Shown: positions 10,222 through 21,262, counted from the stretch's first letter. The stretch: 64,000 nt of DNA from Ichthyophis bannanicus (GCA_033557465.1 CM066034.1:413022159-413086158); one strand, 5' to 3'. Notes: a model not told the origin generated them from the sequence alone. Program-made: numbers and translations.

Positions 10222-12646
10222 AAAATAGGGGAAAGACGACAGTCACCCAGGAGTGCATGGTTCGGACAAAGGTATCCTTGAAGTATACTACCAAAAGCAG
10301 TGAGGTTCCAAAAGGGAGTATAGTAGCCCAAATGCCCTTGAGTAAGGAGCAGACAGAGCATAAAGATTCCAAATTACCCATGCCTACCAATAGCCAGATT
10401 AATATTAATAAAATACAGTCTCTAAAATGCTTGTATGCCAATGCTAGAAGTCTAAACAATAAGATGGGAGAGTTAGAATATATAGCATTAAATGAGAGGT
10501 TAGATATGATTGCACTCTCAGAGACATGGTGGAAGGAGGATAACCAGTGGGACACTGTGATACCTGGATACAAACTATATCGTAATGATAGAGGTGATCA
10601 AATTGGTGGAGGGGTTGCGCTCTATGTTAGAGAGGGCATTGAGTCAGAAAGGATTAAAGTTTTGCAGGGAACAAAATTTGCTGTAGAATCTCTATGGATT
10701 GAAATTCCATTTATGAAGGGGAAGGTGATGGCAGTGGGAGTATACTATCGACCGCCTGGCCAGAATGAACAAATGGATGATGAAATGCTCAAAAAAATCA
10801 AGGAAGCTAACAAAAGTCACAACAGAGTAGTAAGAATGGGTGATTTCAATTACCCCGGTATCGACTGGGTCAGTGTCACGGCAGGACAAGCTAAAGAGAT
10901 AAAGTTTCTAGATGAAATAAATGACTGCTTCTTGGAGCAGCTGGTTCATGAACTGACCAGAGGGGTAGCCATACTGGACCTAGTCCTTAGTGGAACGCCA
11001 GATCTGGTGCAAGAAATAAGGGTGTTGGGACCACTTGGCAATAGTGATCATAGTATGATCATGTTTGATTTAATTAGTGGAGGACAGATAATAAAGGAAT
11101 CCACAGTACTACCTTTTAACTTTCAAAAGGGAGACTATGATAGAATGAGGAATATAGTTAGGAAAAAACTAAAAGGAATGGTTCCAAAGGTTAAAGACTT
11201 ACAGCAAGCTTGGGTGTTATTTAAAAATACTATCCTTGAAGCCCAGACCAGCTGTATTCCACGCATTAAGAAAAGTGGAAGAAAGTCCAAAAAACTGCCA
11301 GCATGGTTTAAAGGTGAGGTCAGAGAGGCTGTTGCTGCCAAAAAAGCAACCTTCAGGAAATGGAAAAAAGAGCCAAATGATGAAAACTGGAAACAGCACA
11401 AGCACTGGCAAGTTAAATGCAAAGCATTGATAAGGCAGGCAAAGCGGGAATTTGAGAAGAAACTTGCTATGGAAGCAAAAACACGAAATAAAGACTTTTT
11501 CAAGTACATTCGTAGCAAAAGGCCTGTGAGAGAGTCAATTGGACCATTAGATGATAGAGGGGTAAAAGGGGCAGTAAGAGGAGACAAGGCTATAGCAGAG
11601 AGACTGAATGAATTCTTTGCTTCGGTCTTTACTGAGGAAGATGTAGGCATGTTACCCAAGACTGAAATGGTATTTAAAGGTGATACTGTAGAGGAATTGA
11701 GAGAAATATCGCTACACCGGGAAGATATATTACAACTATTTGATAAACTGAAAAGTAGCAAATCACCTGGACCGGATGGTATACATCCCAGAGTGTTGAA
11801 AGAACTGAGATATGAGATTGCAGACCTGCTATTGGTAATCTGTGAACTTTCATTAAAATCATCTGTAATACCTGAAGATTGGAGGGTCGCCAAAGTAACA
11901 CCAATTTTTAAAAAGGGTTCCAGGGGTGACCTGGGAAATTACAGACCGGTGAGCCTGACGTCAGTACCAGGGAAAATGGTAGAAACCATCATAAAGAATA
12001 AAATTACACAGCATGTAGATAGTCATGGCCTAATGGGAGACAGCCAACATGGCTTTAGACAAGGAAGATCTTGTCTTACTAATCTGATATGTTTTTTTGA
12101 AGGTGTGCATAAACAGGTAGACAAAGGTGAGTTGGTTGATATAGTGTATCTGGCCTTTCAGAAAGCTTTTGACAAGGTCCCCCATCAGAGACTTTTGGCG
12201 AAGCTAAAAAGTCATGGGATAGGAGGCAGTGTACTATTGTGGATCGGGAACTGGTTAAAAGATAGAAAGCAGAGGGTAGGGCTAAATGGCCAATATTCCC
12301 AATGGAAAAAGGTGAATAGTGGAGTACCCCAGGGATCTGTACTGGGTCCGCTACTTTTTGACATATTCATTAATGACCTGGAAAAGGGAATAACTAGTGA
12401 GGTTATCAAATTTGCAGATGACACAAAACTGTTTAAAGTTGTTAGAACCCAAGAGGATTGTGGAAAACTGCAGGAGGATCTGGGTAAATTGGAAGACTGG
12501 GCATCCAAATGGCAGATGAAATTTAATGTGGACAAGTGCAAAGTTATGCACCTAGGCAGGGCCGGATTTACCTATACGCCATGTACGCCATGGCATAGGG
12601 CCCACAGCTGGCAAGGGCCCACCCGGGGCCGGCCCACACACCGCAG

Positions 12647-12914
12647 GGCTTCAGAGGGAGCAGGGTAAGCTCGCGCGAGGCCCCGGCTCCCTCTGTACAG
12701 CCGCCAGCGTGACGAGCCTTTTCCTTCACGCTGGCGGCTCTATCTGTAAAGCCGCGATTGCTGGGAAAGGTTAAAGGCAATGCCCTTTAACCTTTCCCAG
12801 CATTCGCGGCTTCACAGATACAGCCGCCAGCGTGAAGGAAAAGGCTCTTTATGCTGGCGGCTGTACAGAGGGAGCCGGGGCCTCGCGTGAGCTTACCCGG
12901 CTCCCTCTGAAGCC
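12647..12914. repeat. Long inverted repeat (hairpin module)
   Basis: Arms of about 130 bp at 12647-12780 and 12782-12914 meet near GGCAATGCC. Each arm holds 'ctccctctgtacagccgcc' or its complement, then 'gctgggaaaggttaaa'. A smaller hairpin (CCGCCAGCGTGA with TCACGCTGGCGG) lies within the left arm. One arm is also found at 5706-5797. Confidence 0.9.
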
Positions 12915-12949
12915 TCTCAGACAGCCACGGTGCTGGTCGGGGGGGCCAA

Positions 12950-13560
12950 GGACTGCATGGGCTGTGATTGGGGGGGGGGACCTGGACCGGAAAAGGGCTA
13001 GGGGGGGGGGGACTTGGACTGTAAATAAATGGGCTGTGATAATGGGGGGGGGGAACCTGAACTGAAAAAGGGCTATGGGGGGGGGGGGACTTGGACTGGA
13101 AATGGGTTGTGATGGGGGGGGGACCTGGACCGGAAAAGGGCTATGGGGGGGGGGGACTTGGACTGGAAAGAAATGGGCTGCGATTGGGGGGGGACCTGAA
13201 CTGTAAAAGGGCTATGGGGGGGGACTTGGACTGGAAATGGGTTTTGAAGGGGGGGGGGACCTGGACCGGAAAAGGGCTATATGGGGGGGGGACTTGGACT
13301 GGAAAGAAATGGGCTGTGATGGGGAGGGGGACCTGGACCGGAAAAGGGCTATGGGGGGGGGGGGTAACTTGGACTGCAAATATGCTGTGATGGTGGGGGG
13401 GGGAACTAGGACTGCAAATGGGCTGTGATGGTGCAGGGGGACTCGGACTGCAAATGGGATGTGATGGTGGGGGCTAGGACTGGAAATAGGCTGTGATGGG
13501 GGGTGGGGGCTAGGACTGGAAATGGCCTGTGATGTGAAGGCTAGCACTGGAAATGGGCTG
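12950..13560. repeat. G-rich minisatellite with long G runs
   Basis: About ten units of roughly 50-60 bp alternate 'gacctggaccggaaaaggg' and 'acttggactggaaatgggc', separated by runs of 7-12 G. The units decay toward 13560. The repeated G runs could form G-quadruplexes on the plus strand. ORFs across it are artefacts. Confidence 0.9.
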
Positions 13561-15093
13561 ATGAAGAGCTAGAATAGGACTGGAAATGGGCTGATGTGGG
13601 GCATGGGAGAATGGGACTAGAAGGGAGTGGATGCTGGGTGGGTCTAGAACTATAAGGGAACTGATTTTGGGGGAGGACTAGAATGGATGGGGAATGAGAA
13701 TGGAGAGGGGAAAAATATTTTGTGTGGAAGAAAAGTCTATGATGGGCTGGGTATTGGGAGAGTAAGAGGGGCTTAAAAATGGAAGGGTGAAATTTAAATG
13801 GATGATAAAGGAATAAGAAAAGAATTGGGGGAAAGAGCAAAAGGGAAACAATCAGTATGTTAAAGCAGAAATAGAGAGAGAATGGAAAACATCTAAAAGA
13901 GAAGAAAGGACAAATGGATAGCTAGCAGAAGACACGAAGAAACCAGAAGAAAGTGACTGGAGCAATTGCAACTGAAAAAATGCCCAAACAGAAGGTAGAA
14001 AAATACTTTCTATTTTGAATTTATTAACTGGAATATGTCTTTTTTAATGTATTTCTTGAATTCCGATGCTGATTTTGTCCCTATTGCCTCTTTATGTCAG
14101 GCAATTCTATACATCTATTGCCATTTCTGTTTTGGTAAGTTGATCTCGTTTTTATTTTTTCTGGGGGCCCACAATTTTTGTTGGCATAGGGCCTCACTCA
14201 AGGTAAATCCGGCCCTGCACCTAGGAAAGAACAACCCACACTATAGTTACACGATGCAAGGCTCCACATTAGAAACCACCACCCAGGAAAAAGATTTAGG
14301 AGTCATCGTGGATAACATGTTAAAACCCTCCGCCCAGTGTGCAGCGGCGGCCAAGAAAGCAAATAGAATGCTAGGTATCATAAGGAAAGGGATGGAGAAT
14401 AAAATAAAGGATATTTTAATGCCTTTGTATCGCTCCATGGTACGACCGCAACTTGAATATTGTGTGCAATTCTGGTCACCGTATCTTAAAAAGGACATAG
14501 CGTTATTAGAAAACGTACAGAGAAGAGCCACCAAATTGGTGAAGGGGATGGAAGGCTACTCCTATGAAGAGAGGCTAAAAAGGTTAGGGCTCTTTAACCT
14601 GGAAAAGAGACGGCTGAGGGGAGATATGATAGAGGTCTATAAATTAATGAATGGAGTGGAACGGATAAACATGGATCAATTGTTTATGCTATCAGAATAT
14701 AGAAAGACTAGGGGACATGTAATGAAGCTACAGGGTAAACTATTTAAGACAAATAAGAGAAAATATTTTTTCACTCAACGTGTAATCAAACTCTGGAATC
14801 TGTTACCGGAGGATGTAGTAAGGGCTGTTAGTATAGCTGGGTTTAAAAAAGGTTTGGACAAGTTCCTGGAGGAAAGGTCCATAAACCACTATTAAAAAGG
14901 GACCCATGATATCAATGCTTGACCCAGTACAAGCATTGTGGAACCTGTGTCTTTTGGGGATATTGCTAGGTATGTATGACCTAGATTGGCCACTGTTGGA
15001 AACAGGATACTGGGCTTGATGGACCTCGGTCTGACCCAGTATGGCATGTCTTATGTTCTTATGTTCTTAATATTCTGTTTGTAGAGAGGTCAA

Positions 15094-15190
15094 TACCCCC
15101 TGAGGAAAGCTTCGTGCCAAAACACATGTAGAGTGACCTCAAGGATACCAATAAAGCTCCCTACTATATCCATGGTGTGGTGTAACCTGC
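15094..15190 (+). repeat. Decayed copy of the hammerhead repeat
   Basis: CCCCTGAGGA at 15097-15106, AAAAC further on and AATAAAG at about 15150 repeat the layout of the copies at 6327 and 19429. The stem III and stem I partners are not conserved, so no ribozyme is predicted. It abuts the CR1 3' end at 15068. Confidence 0.5.
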
Positions 15191-15239
15191 TCATTTCTAT
15201 ACCGGGGGATGGAGAAAGAGACAGTTGCTGGGAGGATGT

Positions 15240-15483
15240 CACAGGTACAAATCAGACACAGAGAGGGGACACACAGTACTGTTGACACAGCCCTTGATGC
15301 AAGGGCAAGACACATATGGATGTGAGGATAAGGCAGTCCATATGAGGGCAGTGATGATCCCTTCATATCTGGTCCCTGACAGACAGATGCCAACACTGCA
15401 CTGTGACCAGGTAGAGGCAGCAAGTTGCGATCACCACGTCTGCCTATGGTATCTGAGATGTGCCCCTTTTGAATGAACATCAC
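15240..15483 (-). pseudogene. Possible PIF/Harbinger transposase C-terminal remnant
   Basis: On the minus strand, one frame from about 15474 reads FKRGTSQIP, a stop, then ADVVIATCCLYLVTVQ. This resembles the C-terminal part of HARBI1-type DDE transposases, where a short loop precedes a hydrophobic block and CCxLHN. The match is short, has a stop, and lacks the HN pair. No terminal repeats were located. Treat it as a hint only; a protein profile search would decide. Confidence 0.3.
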
Positions 15484-15964
15484 AATGATCAGTTATGTGA
15501 ATGGAAATGTGACCAAAATAAAGAGACACAGTTGAAATGTGCAACACCAAACATGTCATTTAACTCTCACCTATCCCTTCCCAGCCTGTCCCGAGTCAGC
15601 CTGTACCAGAACCCTGACTTCTGCAGTACAATACACACATCAAACATATGATCCAGCAAGTCAATATGCAATACAGCCCTTCCACACAGACCATTATCAT
15701 GCAGATGATATGCAAGTGTGGCCCCAGTGAGCATCACATGTTGTGTAATCTGCAGGAGTACTGCACTGCTTACAGTATGTCCAATCATTGGAATCCAACC
15801 ACTCCTGCAAACATGTCATGTGTCTGAGCTGCCATATCTGGCCCATGATGTACCACTACCCTGTCAAAGAGCTCCACAGGCCCCCAGCCCATGTGAGGAG
15901 ATCAGTGTTAGGTAGAGGAGGGTCTCAATAGTCATGAGTCAAAGATTATAATGTGATATACTAC
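15484..15964. other. No recognised feature
   Basis: AT/CA-rich sequence with no convincing coding or repeat signal in either strand. Short frames here have no family motifs. Confidence 0.5.
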
Positions 15965-16235
15965 CCTTCACTTGTTGCAGCTGGGCGGTGTACAATTAAA
16001 AGCAAAAGTGGGAGAAGGAAAACTGAAAAAAGAATGTCATAGCTTGCTAGTAAAGAAGCTGCAGTCTGATCAAGGGAGGGCAGGGTCAGGGAAGAGAAGG
16101 ATCAGGAGGGCAAAGGACATGAGGGTGGTAACGCTAACACTAATGGCAATAGGTGGGTTTAGAGCAGAGATTTGAACTTCTAGACAGATTTGAGGTGGAT
16201 GTCATGGGGTAATGAATTCCATAGCAATGGGCCAA
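15965..16235 (-). mobile_element. L2-type 3' fragment, old
   Basis: Antisense. 'gggcggtgtacaattaaa' at 15985 is the complement of the L2 tail (TGTACACCGCCC). Further on, the minus strand reads a degenerate form of the L2 C-terminal block (GPLLWNSLPHD-like, around 16200-16230). It is heavily mutated. Confidence 0.45.
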
Positions 16236-16688
16236 GGAAATACAAAGTGGATTTGCAGGTGGATACTTGTTACAGCGCCGGATGCTCCACCAACACATGG
16301 CACCATAAACTGCTGTCATCTAATGAAATGCACTGTAGTTGCAAGACACAATTATACTGGCCACAGATACAGTATGACCTCTAGCTAGAAACAAAGATCA
16401 CATTACACCACTGTTCTAATCATGCCACATGCAGATGTATCACACACAGTTATGCATTAACAAGTAATGAAAAAATTTGCTGAGGCTGCTGCAATACCAT
16501 CTCGCACTATGTATCTCTATCCTCCTAAGGCAATCTGTTGGCCAGAATAGCAGCCAGTCAATGTGCATATATCAGTGAACAGGTAAGGAGGGGTAACAGA
16601 TGTGGTATTCACTGGCCAATAAACCCCTAAAGGGACAGTTAAGGACACAGCATTCTCCATGTAAGATGGAAAGTTACTATTCAGAGTG

Positions 16689-16765
16689 GGGGAGAAGCCT
16701 AGAGGTATCACCAATGCCCTAAAACCCAGGAGAGCAGGGTTAGAGTCCCACTTATTGTGCCATGG
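16689..16765 (+). mobile_element. tRNA-derived SINE head, old
   Basis: 'gaagcctagaggtatcacc' resembles a pol III A box, and 'agggttagagtcccac' at about 16737 a B box, spaced as in a tRNA. It aligns in layout with the clearer SINE at 63858. The body downstream is not recognised. Confidence 0.45.
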
Positions 16766-17700
16766 AACATCAGAAAGACCTCTTAAGATCTGAAACACAA
16801 AACACACCTAGTGATGGTGAATAATGTATGTAAAATGGAGGCCTGCAAAGGATGAACACATATCCCCATAATAACCCAATCCACAAATTTGTTAATACCG
16901 TGTTTGTTAGAAACAGTGCATGTACCTGTCCATTAGAAAGCTCAGATGCACAAGAGGTTGTAATCAGTTGCCACAGGCAGGGTCAATAACACCCTCCTCA
17001 TCACTGCCTGTAGGTGCTCGTACATGGGAAAAGTAAAGTCCCACAAATGGACAAAAAGGCTCACAGGAGACCATAATGGGATCCCCCTGGCAAGATAGTC
17101 CCTATGTTCATAGGATAGCAAACTAATCAATAACCCACTTAGAGCAACTAGCCTTGTTGAGTTGGACATCCTCAAATGCCTATCCAGTAAGCATATCCAG
17201 ACACTCTATCAACATACCCTAGCACATGCCAAGTGCATATCAGAGGAGCATATCCCCAATGCTGGGGCAGAAAGATGAAAAATGGGACAGGTCCTGCTGC
17301 CTAACACCAGTCAGCTGTAGACTATCCATGTCCTGAATGTACAAGGCCACAGAATGGAAGCTAGTCAGCAAAGCAAATATAAGATAGGTGCCCCCCCACC
17401 ACACCTGCATGTCTCCATGGGAACCTGTCAGCCCCTCACGCCAAATGTCATTTATTCTAGACCTGTCACATATCCTAGGGACCTATGAAAAATGGGTTCA
17501 GTCGCATCAAACAATCCTGCAGTAATCTTTCACCCATGGGCACCGCATAGGCTGCCCATGTAAAGCCAGGACATAACTGTATCTCATACTTATCATGCAT
17601 ATATATGTAAAGAACCAGCCAGCTTGCTCTTACTGGGATGTTGACCTGCCATGTAGCATGCACGCATACTAGCTGTGGTAGCTAATGTGAACATCTTTGT
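16766..17700. other. No recognised feature
   Basis: Nothing assignable. Short minus-strand frames (for example 16942-17175) show no known motif. Confidence 0.5.
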
Positions 17701-17714
17701 CTCCCATATACAGA

Positions 17715-18375
17715 TGTGCTTGATAACAACTCCCCACCACCAGCTCCCAAAGAACCAGATGACGAGCTTCCAGTCACCCCTAACAGACAGAGCCGCATGA
17801 GCCCCAGTAGCAGTACCAGCAGTTGGAGCAGCAGGGGCACCACTCAGGTGACACACAGCATCTGCAGCCTGATTGTACTGACTAGCCCCTCCCCTTTGTA
17901 GGTGGTGCTAACATTGACCAAGGTGCACAACCCTTCTGAAAGAGAGGGACTAGATAGCACCCGACAGCTGGAAGTGGAGCCCCTGGAGGAGGGGGAGCTG
18001 CTAGAGGAAGTTGTGGCGATGGAGGAGGGGGAAGTGCCGGAGGAGGTGGTGGTGATGGAGGAGGGGGAAGTGCCGAGAAGGTGGAGCCTCTGGAGGATGG
18101 GAAGGGGGAGGGGAGGGGGAGAAGGCAGTGACTGGGCTGTGGGATGGGGAGAGGAGGAGGAGGCAGGGACCAGATTGGGGGATGAGAAAGGGGAGGAGGC
18201 GGGGGATGGGAGGGGAGGAGGCAGGGACCAGGGCTGGGGGAGTTGCCACTGACCACCTCCCATCCAGCTGCAGCCAGTGAGACCCTGTTGCACCTAGACT
18301 CAATTGAGCATTTGATGCAGCAGAGCCTCACTACCCTCGCCAGGCCACTAGACTTCATGGTCAACAACTGCTGAT
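17715..18375 (+). pseudogene. Degraded acidic, low-complexity coding-like region
   Basis: A possible exon at 17715-17848 (Pro/Ser-rich, preceded by AG and followed by GT) is followed by a frame at 17902-18252 rich in Glu and Gly. A third frame near 18290-18372 reads LDSIEHLMQQSLTTLARPLD before a stop. This composition is compatible with the Myb-like second protein of Harbinger transposons, and a possible Harbinger transposase remnant lies nearby. No SANT domain is visible, and the Glu/Gly part is a GGA-rich repeat. I do not assign a function. Confidence 0.25.
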
Positions 18376-18442
18376 GACATGTGAGATAAATACTGTTCTC
18401 TGTGGGTGACACTCTCAGGTGGCACCTGTCAAATGCTGACCC

Positions 18443-18721
18443 ATGTGCATGACTGGTGAGAGGACCAGCAGCAACCTGCTTGTTACACACAGTATGGTGC
18501 TGCCTCCTTTGCCAACCGCATACACACACATGCATCCCCCAGCCTCATACACATACCAGCCAGTGGATACAAGCAGTATCCCGAGCAGTGGTGGAGTCGC
18601 TACAGCTGGCACATCACGCACTATGACCACTGCAACGGCAATGTCTGTGCAGAACTCCATCAGTGTCACCACACGCGCCACTACAAGGCAGGCCTCCACA
18701 CATGTCACAGCCACCACATAG
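18443..18721 (+). other. Short Ser/Thr-rich ORF, unassigned
   Basis: A 92-codon frame with a run of Thr/Ser/Ala in its second half and no domain. It may be the C-terminal tail of the degraded coding region just upstream, or chance. Confidence 0.2.
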
Positions 18722-19073
18722 GCCTCCAATATTCTGGGTCCTGTTCCTCAGGACAGGGAACCTGTTGTGACATATCCACCATTCTATGAGGGGATCAAAA
18801 CCAGGGGCCATGGGTCCGCCAAGTAATAGGAGATGGTGTGTGTGCCCTGCAAGGGGGTTTTTGGGCCACTTGTTTGCCTGAGGGAAGGGGGATGGTGCCT
18901 GATAAGTATGGGTGACTTTGGGATGTGTGGGAGGAGCTAGGTATTTCTTTGGTAGGGGTGAGCAAGGGGTGTGACAGCTGTACATAGATTTGGCTGTGAG
19001 GTGTGGGGGTATGAGAGGTGTGGGTAAGTGGGTGGGAAAGGTTGGGAGAATATAGGAATTGATACACTATCAT

Positions 19074-19165
19074 TTGGGAGTGGTGTAGTGGTTAGCTCTA
19101 TAGCCTACTACAAAAACAATCAGTGTTCAATTCCCACTTACACTTTGCCAGAAATAACAGGGCTT
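19074..19165 (+). mobile_element. tRNA-derived SINE
   Basis: A box-like 'tggtgtagtggttagctc' at about 19080 and B box-like 'gtgttcaattcccac' at about 19125 have tRNA spacing. The downstream body is AT-rich and unassigned. Confidence 0.6.
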
Positions 19166-19304
19166 GCTGGGTCATAACTGAATTGACAGCATTTTTAGTA
19201 GATAAAATATGTTAAAAAATAATTTTAAAAAACCCCTAAAACAATAGACTAAAAAATAGAAATGTTTTGTCTTCGCTGGGTGGTAGAGCAGCTCACCTCA
19301 AAAC

Positions 19305-19423
19305 TGGCTAAAATACATAAAATAAATATTTTAAAACACTGTAAACAAATCATTCAAAGGAACTATTACCTTTGAATGATTTGTTTACAGTGTTTTAAAT
19401 GTTTATTTTATGTATTTTAGCCA
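19305..19423. repeat. Near-perfect palindrome beside hammerhead 2
   Basis: Arms of about 55 bp at 19305-19360 and 19369-19423 surround an 8-bp spacer. The sequence 'cctttgaatgatttgttt' and its complement are exact. The arm ends only 5 bp before hammerhead stem I. The left flank 'cacctcaaaactggct' is a weak complement of the right flank leading into the ribozyme, so a larger inverted duplication is possible. Confidence 0.88.
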
Positions 19424-19428
19424 ATTTT

Positions 19429-19470
19429 GCCCCTGAGGAAGGTTGTTACGAAACACGGCCAGTGTCGGGC
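19429..19470 (+). ncRNA. Hammerhead ribozyme-like motif 2
   Basis: Stem I is GCCC (19429-19432) with GGGC (19467-19470). Core CTGAGGA is at 19433-19439, the short stem II region at 19440-19449, and GAAA at 19450-19453. Stem III is CAC (19454-19456) with GTG (19462-19464), then TC at 19465-19466, with predicted cleavage after 19466. Outer CCA (19421-19423) can pair with TGG (19473-19475) across an internal loop. AATAAAG follows at 19494. The core is complete, as in motif 1, while stem II and the loops differ. Confidence 0.7.
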
Positions 19471-19559
19471 CAGTGGCTGAAGTGGATTTAAGCAATAAAG
19501 GTTTCAATTTTCACACGTCCTTCGTTTGCTTTCCACGTTTGTTACTGGTTATTTCAGTC

Positions 19560-21139
19560 TGTATACATCTGCTATCTGTTGGGCAACCCTGCCTGCATTC
19601 CCACAGTCTGCTTTGTGGCACTGCGCCCCTGCTCAAGCCTGTGTGGGCATGTGAGTGGGGATCCCTGTGCCATCATACCATGTAGCCAGCCTACAGATAT
19701 ATCACTACTCTCGCAGCTTGCACAGATCCTGGACTGGGTAAGGATGGCAGCCTCATGGCACAATCTGGGGAATGTTGGCACAACATCAGTCATGTTTCCC
19801 AGTGCCTGACACAGCTGATGTATGGCTACCCTATCACACTGGCCCCTGGTGACACTGCAGTCATCCATACGGTCCAGGTACCAGTCAGGCATTCATGGCC
19901 TCCCTGAATTGCAGATCAGCACACCAGATCCTCCTGTGCTACCTGCAAACCACACACCCCAACCTCCAGTCACAAAAGAGATCATTCTGCCAAACAGAAC
20001 CTATAAATAACAGATGCTATACCATAATAACCTGACATCCCAGGACTACACATATGATCTCCCTTTTGCATTCTAACAAGATTTGTTTCCAGACTCACTC
20101 GCATGCTATTCTTACATCAAATCCCAATTTTCAGAACACAGAATTTGTTGGGTCCCCTAGATTAGTTCTTTTAGCACAAACAACATAGCCAGAATACATA
20201 TTATTGCTCTTCTTAATATTTCTGAAAAAGTTTTTATTAATGTTTCTTTGGCTTACAACATTCCTTCACCTCTGCTTTCTTTTCTTTATAACTACATCTT
20301 GTGTTTTCCCAGACTGAAATCACACCAGTTCAAAACATACTTGTCACAACCATTCTTCAATATGGGACAAATTGTAGAGCATAGCAGAATATTTTCAAAG
20401 TACTGGCCTTATTTCATGTCTCCGCAGGAATAACGGGGACATCTGCGGGGATGTTGGAAAATGTACACAGGCCTTTCTAGAATACGTTATACACGTCTCT
20501 GAAGCTGACCACACCCCCGTTCTGCCCCTCCTGGGGACATTCTGAGATCTCCAGGCTAGTGCCGTGGACGTGCACAGATACAGGGTTTTAGAATACGATT
20601 GTAAATGTTTTTGCGATAAAACGTCTCCTGCTCACGTCCAAACAGCCTATTCGTGTTACGGAATGACATCCATTGGGGATAATATTAAAAGGTGTACATA
20701 AATCATGGTATTTTAGTAATTTACATGAAAAATGGCCACATATGTGTATAATATAGGTAGCTGCAATTCTGAAAGTATGTGTATTAGATCGATAGTGGGT
20801 ATTTTCACTGTGGTCTACACAGGGCAAGGTACTGACAGAGTACAATTTTATGCACATAAATTATAAAATGCTATAACTTTAATGCATTCTTGCAAAATCT
20901 AGGAGTGGGCATTTATGTCAGCCCTAGAACTAGCATAAACACTCATGCCTAGATATGCCACATGTATCACACCATTAATGCTCTATTTTATAAAGTAAAT
21001 TATGGGCATACTTCACTTTACAAAACAGGTGCGAAATAAGCCAACTCTCATAAATTACCCTCACTGTCACAAAACATAAAACTCTGCTAAAGACATTCAG
21101 AGCCTATAAAAAAAAGCTGCTATACCCTATCAGCACTAA
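19560..21139. other. No gene; unassigned AT-rich repeats
   Basis: 19560-20600 shows no recognisable family. 20600-21110 is AT-rich with phrases (such as 'ctctattttataaagt') typical of old interspersed repeats, but I cannot name one. No usable ORF was found. Confidence 0.4.
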
Positions 21140-21262
21140 GTCATAAGAATATAAGAACTGTCATACTGAATCAGACCAAAGGTCCATCAAGCCCAATGTT
21201 CTGTTTCCAACAGTGGTCAATCCAGGTCACAAGCACCTGATATATCCCAAAAGTATCCAGTT
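21140..21262 (-). mobile_element. CR1-B 3' UTR fragment
   Basis: 'cataagaatataagaactgt' through 'caggtcacaagcacctgat' is the reverse complement of the CR1-B 3' end. It joins head-to-head with a plus-strand CR1 RT fragment at 21262. Confidence 0.8.

Larger units (their letters stand above)
12557..14217. mobile_element. Non-autonomous hAT element with minisatellite cargo
   Basis: Ends are CAGGGCCGGATTTACC and its exact inverse GGTAAATCCGGCCCTG. They are flanked by an 8-bp duplication CACCTAGG at 12549-12556 and 14218-14225, the hAT signature. Contents in order: a large hairpin (12647-12914), a G-rich minisatellite (about 12950-13560) and an A-rich core (13800-14040) with similarity to 4905-4975 and 58930-59020. 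A tail containing 'ggcatagggcc' inverted against the left end completes it. No transposase is encoded. Confidence 0.93.
10257..14895 (+). pseudogene. CR1 ORF2, catalytically dead and split by hAT
   Basis: ORF2 is open from 10257 to the hAT element at 12557 (766 codons). It resumes in the original frame at 14226 once one copy of the 8-bp duplication is discounted. Endonuclease motifs: NARSLN (62-67), ETWW (89-92), GDFN (195-198), SDH (263-265). [32 protein letters not shown] and FADD (719-722). Motif A reads VYLAFQKAFD; codon 633 (12153-12155) is GCC, where sister copies have GAC for the catalytic Asp. Absence of frameshifts suggests a young copy that may never have been competent. Confidence 0.92.
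8341..15068 (+). mobile_element. Near full-length CR1-B LINE
   Basis: The most complete CR1 in the window: a putative 5' UTR with a tandem repeat (8341-9300), ORF1 (9301-10221), ORF2 (10257-14895, split by a hAT insertion) and a 3' UTR ending in repeats of TTATGTTC at 15050-15068. Without the insertion it is about 5.06 kb. It is inactive: ORF1 has two in-frame stops, ORF2 has lost the motif A Asp, and the hAT element interrupts it. The 3' UTR matches the other CR1-B copies ('gacctagattggccactg'). Confidence 0.92.

Noticed and set aside
11135..11893. 252-codon antisense frame
   Set aside because: A shadow of the CR1 ORF2 on the opposite strand. The same shadow recurs in other CR1 copies.
10257..12668. 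803-codon frame as a host gene
   Set aside because: All motifs are CR1 ORF2. The last 37 codons are hAT sequence, and the catalytic Asp is lost.
13091..13840. Gly/Trp-rich plus frames and Pro/Ser-rich minus frames
   Set aside because: They read through the G-run minisatellite, and composition explains them.
17844..18535. Proline-rich minus-strand frames
   Set aside because: These mirror the GGA-rich stretch at 17980-18240. Nothing indicates a protein family.
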